Assembly: GCF_900115165.1 (NCBI RefSeq)
Contig: NZ_FOVP01000001.1
Span: forward strand, 124,001-188,000
Direction of reading: 5' to 3'
DNA from: Roseovarius lutimaris
GTDB taxonomy: Bacteria > Pseudomonadota > Alphaproteobacteria > Rhodobacterales > Rhodobacteraceae
Length of the DNA stretch: 64,000 nt
The position numbers were made by a program, and so were the translations under genes. Under the pieces are notes generated by a model. It searched no databases, had not been told where the DNA came from, and saw only the letters and a list, made by a program, of their open reading frames with translations. This document shows, piece after piece, positions 61,027 through 64,000 of this stretch (position 1 is the stretch's first letter; each line of letters opens with the position of its first letter).

Positions 61027-61129
61027 AGCATGTTGCTCAAAAGTGGGAACCGGTTTTGAGATTCTCGAACATGCGAAATCAATACGTTAGAGGCTGTCGC
61101 GTGAATTCGAATGAACGCGACAGCCCCTA
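61024..61129 (+). repeat. 106-bp intergenic palindromic repeat, copy 3
   Basis: A complete copy. It begins TAGAGCATGTTGCTC and ends in a hairpin whose final bases are degenerate (GCCCCTA in place of GCTCTA). It exactly fills the space between two convergent genes: its first TAG is the Lrp stop (61024-61026) and its last CTA is the dsbB stop (61127-61129). Confidence 0.9.
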
Positions 61130-61594
61130 ACCGCGCCGGATCGCCAAAATCCAGACCCCGGCCAGCCCGAGCGACACAATCGCGTTCCAGCTTGCCATCG
61201 ACAGGGTCAACATCTCCCACGGCACCTCGTCACAGCGCACAAGTGGGGCGGCCATGATCTGGGCCAGAAGATCGTCGGTGGACAGGCGTGCCGCATCGCC
61301 TGCGGTGCAGGTGGTCGGGCCCTCCCACCAGCCGCGTTCGACCCCGGTGTGGTAAAATCCGATCCCGGCGGTCGCAAAGGCCGCCAGCATACCGCCAACC
61401 ACCATCACGCGCGGCGCCACCAAAAGCGCCAGCACACCAAAGCCAATCGCGATCACATGCGGCCAGCGTTGCCAGATGCACAGCTTGCAGGGTGCCATAT
61501 CGCCCAGATGCTGAAAGGCGAGCGCGCCAAGCATCATCAAGGCAGAACCGCCTGCCGCCAAAAGGATCAAGGTACGTTGGGACGGAAGGATCAT
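61127..61594 (-). CDS. Disulfide bond formation protein DsbB
   Basis: Inner-membrane quinone-linked oxidase of DsbA, 155 residues with four membrane helices. The first redox pair is CKLC (APCKLCIWQRWPH) and the second is the cysteine pair in GPTTCTAGDA and LVRCDEV. It shares 4 bases with the next gene upstream. Its stop codon is supplied by an intergenic repeat. It may reoxidise the DsbA-like proteins at the window start. Confidence 0.92.
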   Translation of the reverse strand: MILPSQRTLILLAAGGSALMMLGALAFQHLGDMAPCKLCIWQRWPHVIAIGFGVLALLVAPRVMVVGGMLAAFATAGIGFYHTGVERGWWEGPTTCTAGDAARLSTDDLLAQIMAAPLVRCDEVPWEMLTLSMASWNAIVSLGLAGVWILAIRRG

Positions 61595-62169
61595 AGGTGC
61601 CTCGCCAGGTAAAAGCCGCCAAACAGCAGGACCACAAAGACAATGCTCAATATGCCAAGGCGGCGCTCGATGAAATCGCGGATCGGTTCGCCAAACCGGC
61701 GCAACAGCGCCGCGAGAATAAAGAACCGCAGGCCGCGCGCAAGGATCGAGGTGGCGACGAAGGTGACAAGCGGCATGCCTGTGACGCCGGACATGATCGT
61801 GATCACCTTATAGGGAAAGGGCGTGACCCCGGCGGTCAGCACCGCCCAAAAGCCGAAATCGTTGAACCGGATGCGGAACGCCTCGATCGCGTCGCCCTTG
61901 CCAAGCGCCTCAAGGATCGGTCGGCCAAGCTCCTGATAGGCAAGCGCGCCGATGGCATAGCCCAACAGGCCGCCAATGACCGAAGCCACGAGCGCCACAC
62001 CGGCAATCAGCCAGGCGCGGGACGGGCGCGCAAGGATCATTGGAATGATCAGCACGTCCGGCGGGATCGGAAAGACCGAGCTTTCAATGAACGACACGGC
62101 CGCAAGCACCCAAAGCGCGTGTGGATGCTCTGCCATGCGCAGGGTCCAGTCATAAAGGCGCTTTATCAT
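61591..62169 (-). CDS. YqaA/DedA-like (SNARE-associated) membrane protein
   Basis: A 192-residue inner-membrane protein with about four to five hydrophobic segments. The motif FIESSVFPIPPDVLIIPM is typical of this family, with GGLLGYAIGALAYQELG and a later GVTPFPYKVITIMSG. The ATG at 62169 gives MIKRLYDWTLRMAEHPHA; the upstream open frame is not needed. Family members affect membrane lipid flipping or envelope stress in some bacteria; the role here is unknown. Confidence 0.9.
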   Translation of the reverse strand: MIKRLYDWTLRMAEHPHALWVLAAVSFIESSVFPIPPDVLIIPMILARPSRAWLIAGVALVASVIGGLLGYAIGALAYQELGRPILEALGKGDAIEAFRIRFNDFGFWAVLTAGVTPFPYKVITIMSGVTGMPLVTFVATSILARGLRFFILAALLRRFGEPIRDFIERRLGILSIVFVVLLFGGFYLARHL

Positions 62170-62317
62170 CGCGGCGATCTTTCCCTTGATTGACCGCGAG
62201 ACAACACGCAGGGCGGGTGGGGTCAAGGCCCTCGGGGGGCAGCGGGCGCAAAAACGATGCAAAAACCCCGATAGGGCACTGGACGCCGGGCGCGGGCTTC
62301 GCTAGAGAGTCGCCCGT

Positions 62318-62403
62318 GCCCAAGTGGCGGAATGGTAGACGCAGGGGATTCAAAATCCCCCGCCCTAACGGGCGTGCCGGTTCGAGTCCGGCCTTGGGTA
62401 CCA
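62318..62403 (+). tRNA. tRNA-Leu (anticodon CAA)
   Basis: Acceptor arm GCCCAAG pairs with CTTGGGT (one G-U). The anticodon stem GGGGA/TCCCC encloses TTCAAAA, giving anticodon CAA for UUG. A long variable arm (CGCCC...GGGCG) and the T-loop GGTTCGAGTCC follow. The 3' CCA is encoded. Confidence 0.95.
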
Positions 62404-63412
62404 ACCTGCGTTTGCAGGGATTTCCGTGGATTTTTCGATGGTATCGCTATTTTGCGTTGCCCCCGGATTGTCATACCGGGCGCCGGCTGGGTGGCGTGCG
62501 ACCTCTCTTTGCGATTCGTTTGCCGAGCGTTTCCTGTTTCGCAACGTCCACAGCCAGGTGGCCGATGGCCACCTCATCTGGACCCGAGGTTTGCACTATT
62601 TCATGGAGACTTCAAAAGATCCTTCTGCGAACAGCCTGCGAGGTCGGGCCTTGCTCTGTCGACGGTTGAGGCCCGGCGGGCTCGTGGGCATCCTCTTGCC
62701 CTCACCACATTTCGCGAAAAAGTGATCACGACGCGGTCGCAAGTTGCGAATCATTCTAATGTCCTGCATTTCGCCGGTCGTTTGTTTCCATTTTGTAAAC
62801 TATGACCGCCGAAGTTAAGGATTGATCCATCTTTTAAGGTTGAGCCGTTAAGGATGTGGTCAAAATATGGCGTAAGTTTGCGCGGACGTCGGACGGTTCA
62901 AACTCAGAAACAAATTCACGTTTAAAGTGTGCTTTTGACCCTTGAGCCTGTGATAATTGCCGGGAAAACAGGCGTTTTAACGAAAATTAAGGGCTATTTT
63001 TGGAAACAATACCGACGTGACGATAAATCAAATTAGCCGCAAAACCCGATTCTAGCTTGATTTCAAACATCATTCTGACGCGTTCCGAACAAAATTCCCT
63101 TTGGAGTTCTCGTTCCATTCGGTAAAACAGAGTTAGCCCAACTGGGGGGCGATGTCTGTAGGTCGTGGGGGCGACCGCACAATTTACGCATCATCTGATG
63201 CGGCAAGAGGTGCGTTCGCTGAGTTGTTGATAACAACGCATGAATGGCACGTGGTGTGGGTTGAACTCCGACACCCGATATTGTCGATCTTCGACAATCT
63301 CCCTCTTGTATTTCAGTTGTGCAGGTCGCCGTGCGCCAACACATCGTCGGCAATGGGATATTTGTTGTAACGACCAGGGCACGGGTGTGTCTGCGTGTCA
63401 TAGGAGAAGAAC
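62404..63412. other. Long gene-poor region, AT-richer in its centre
   Basis: About 1 kb without a convincing gene. Bases 62750-63070 are clearly AT-richer than the rest of the window, with scattered TTAA elements. Short open frames around 62330-62800 lack ribosome sites and show no family pattern. Two perfect short palindromes lie at 63223-63237 (GTTGTT-GAT-AACAAC) and 63280-63298, in front of the RTX gene. The region probably holds the promoter and leader of that gene and may be acquired DNA. Confidence 0.6.
63280..63298. promoter_or_regulatory. Perfect palindrome upstream of RTX gene
   Basis: ATTGTCGA and TCGACAAT with a 3-base loop, 115 bases before the RTX start codon. It is either an operator or a leader hairpin. 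Confidence 0.45.
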
Positions 63413-64000
63413 ATGCCGATTAATAAAGTGGAAGGCGATAACGCCGCGAACCGGATTGATCTTGATTATGCTGCCGATGTTGAAGGTGATCGGATCGACA
63501 ACAACGATGCGGCAGACGGCTCCAACGACGATGTGGTTGACGGGTTTGGCGGCGATGACACAATTCTGTCGGAACAGGGCAACGACACGGTCTATGCCGG
63601 GTCCGGCAATGACCTCGTCGACGGCGGCGCGGGCAATGATGTCATATTTGGTGATAGTTCCAGCCCCGATGCCGGTGCGCGCGAAAGCTTTGAATGGGAC
63701 CTCGCACCCGATCCCGATGATGCCGCCCCGATCGACAACGGCGATCCGATCAGCGGGTTCACCCAGAACACCGGCACAGTGGATGTCACCTTTTCGCAAC
63801 TGGCAGCCACCGGCCCGAGCAGCACCGATTTTGCGGACAACCCGCAAAACGTGGATGGCATCGACACCGATGGCGCCCCGGCTGACCCCAACAGCTCGCT
63901 TGCCGTCGATCTAGAGAGCGAGCGGACCTTTACCGACATTAAGCTGGCGTTTTCCGATGGGGTCGAGAATATTTCCTTCCGGATTAACGATCTGGATGGC
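63413..64000 (+). CDS. RTX-type calcium-binding repeat protein (5' part, cut by window end)
   Basis: The frame is open to the window end (196 codons) and begins MPINKVEGDNAANRIDLDYA. Nonapeptide-like RTX repeats occur at about 38-81: GFGGDDTILSEQGNDTVYAG and GGAGNDVIFGD, which bind calcium and are typical of proteins secreted by type I systems. AGGAG lies 6 bases before the ATG. The later part (NPQNVDGIDTDG; FRINDLDG) resembles roseobacter RTX proteins that carry a Hint domain further on, but that part is not visible. No secretion genes are in the window. Confidence 0.8.
   Translation, partial: MPINKVEGDNAANRIDLDYAADVEGDRIDNNDAADGSNDDVVDGFGGDDTILSEQGNDTVYAGSGNDLVDGGAGNDVIFGDSSSPDAGARESFEWDLAPDPDDAAPIDNGDPISGFTQNTGTVDVTFSQLAATGPSSTDFADNPQNVDGIDTDGAPADPNSSLAVDLESERTFTDIKLAFSDGVENISFRINDLDG

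Noticed and set aside
62332-62805. Short open frames after tRNA-Leu
   Set aside because: One begins inside the tRNA, none has a ribosome site or recognisable domain, and they overlap each other in several frames.
62820-63000. Possible CtrA boxes (paired TTAA elements)
   Set aside because: Spacings observed (6, 10 and 14 bases) do not fit the usual 7-base gap, and AT-rich DNA gives TTAA by chance.

Overview
The window is a stretch of alphaproteobacterial chromosome, very probably from the Rhodobacterales (Roseobacter group). The evidence is high G+C, tightly packed operons with 1-4 base stop/start overlaps, a roseobacter-like order of outer-membrane and lipid A genes, a detached methyltetrahydrofolate methyltransferase with a MetF-like partner, a TRAP transporter for sugar acids, and an RTX-type calcium-binding protein. 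No prophage, transposase, CRISPR array, rRNA or replication origin was seen. The only RNA gene found is a tRNA-Leu(CAA). Species level cannot be settled from the sequence alone.

Layout. 0.1-2.7 kb: two DsbA-like thiol proteins and an M48 metalloprotease with TPRs. 2.8-10.5 kb: aminotransferase, a 41-residue membrane peptide, then bamA-ompH(skp)-fabZ-lpxA-lpxI-lpxB, linking outer-membrane protein assembly with lipid A synthesis. 10.5-18.8 kb: a DUF2059 protein, an orphan iron-type ABC ATPase, a CBS/CNNM membrane protein, a metallophosphoesterase lacking one metal site, xerD, two uncharacterised genes, aroK-aroB. 18.9-29.2 kb: tyrS, anmK with a maleate-isomerase-like protein and a PLP enzyme, a TfoX C-terminal-domain protein, tamB-tamA. 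29.2-37.5 kb: RND efflux pair, hybrid histidine kinase with HPt, a periplasmic protein with a molybdopterin-oxidoreductase-like fold but no metal-binding cysteine, and a divergent LuxR-type response regulator. 37.5-42.2 kb: split methionine-synthase module, gppA-like gene and rlmE. 42.2-46.4 kb: three-subunit molybdenum hydroxylase with its own MoaD/ThiS-like protein. 46.4-55.6 kb: a complete tetronate catabolic locus (denD, ltnD, otnK, otnC, otnI, TRAP transporter, LacI-type regulator). 55.6-62.3 kb: two glycosyltransferase-like genes, an ECF sigma factor, an EF-hand protein, arginase and ornithine cyclodeaminase with an Lrp regulator, dsbB and a DedA-like protein. 62.3-64 kb: tRNA-Leu, a 1 kb gene-free AT-richer stretch, and the 5' part of an RTX gene cut by the window edge.

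How the genes work together. The clearest regulated unit is the tetronate locus: extracytoplasmic capture (DctP), import (DctQM), oxidation by two dehydrogenases (DenD for D-erythronate, LtnD for L-threonate), isomerisation (OtnI), phosphorylation (OtnK) and decarboxylation (OtnC). Two near-perfect palindromes between denD and the LacI-type gene are the likely operators. The kinase/HPt/LuxR set is a probable four-step phosphorelay.

The least expected observations are a 106-bp palindromic repeat in three copies whose ends supply the stop codons of neighbouring genes, a metallophosphoesterase that has lost exactly one of its two metal sites, and the Moco-fold protein without a Mo ligand placed beside a histidine kinase. 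I found no single element that I can defend as a wholly new system.
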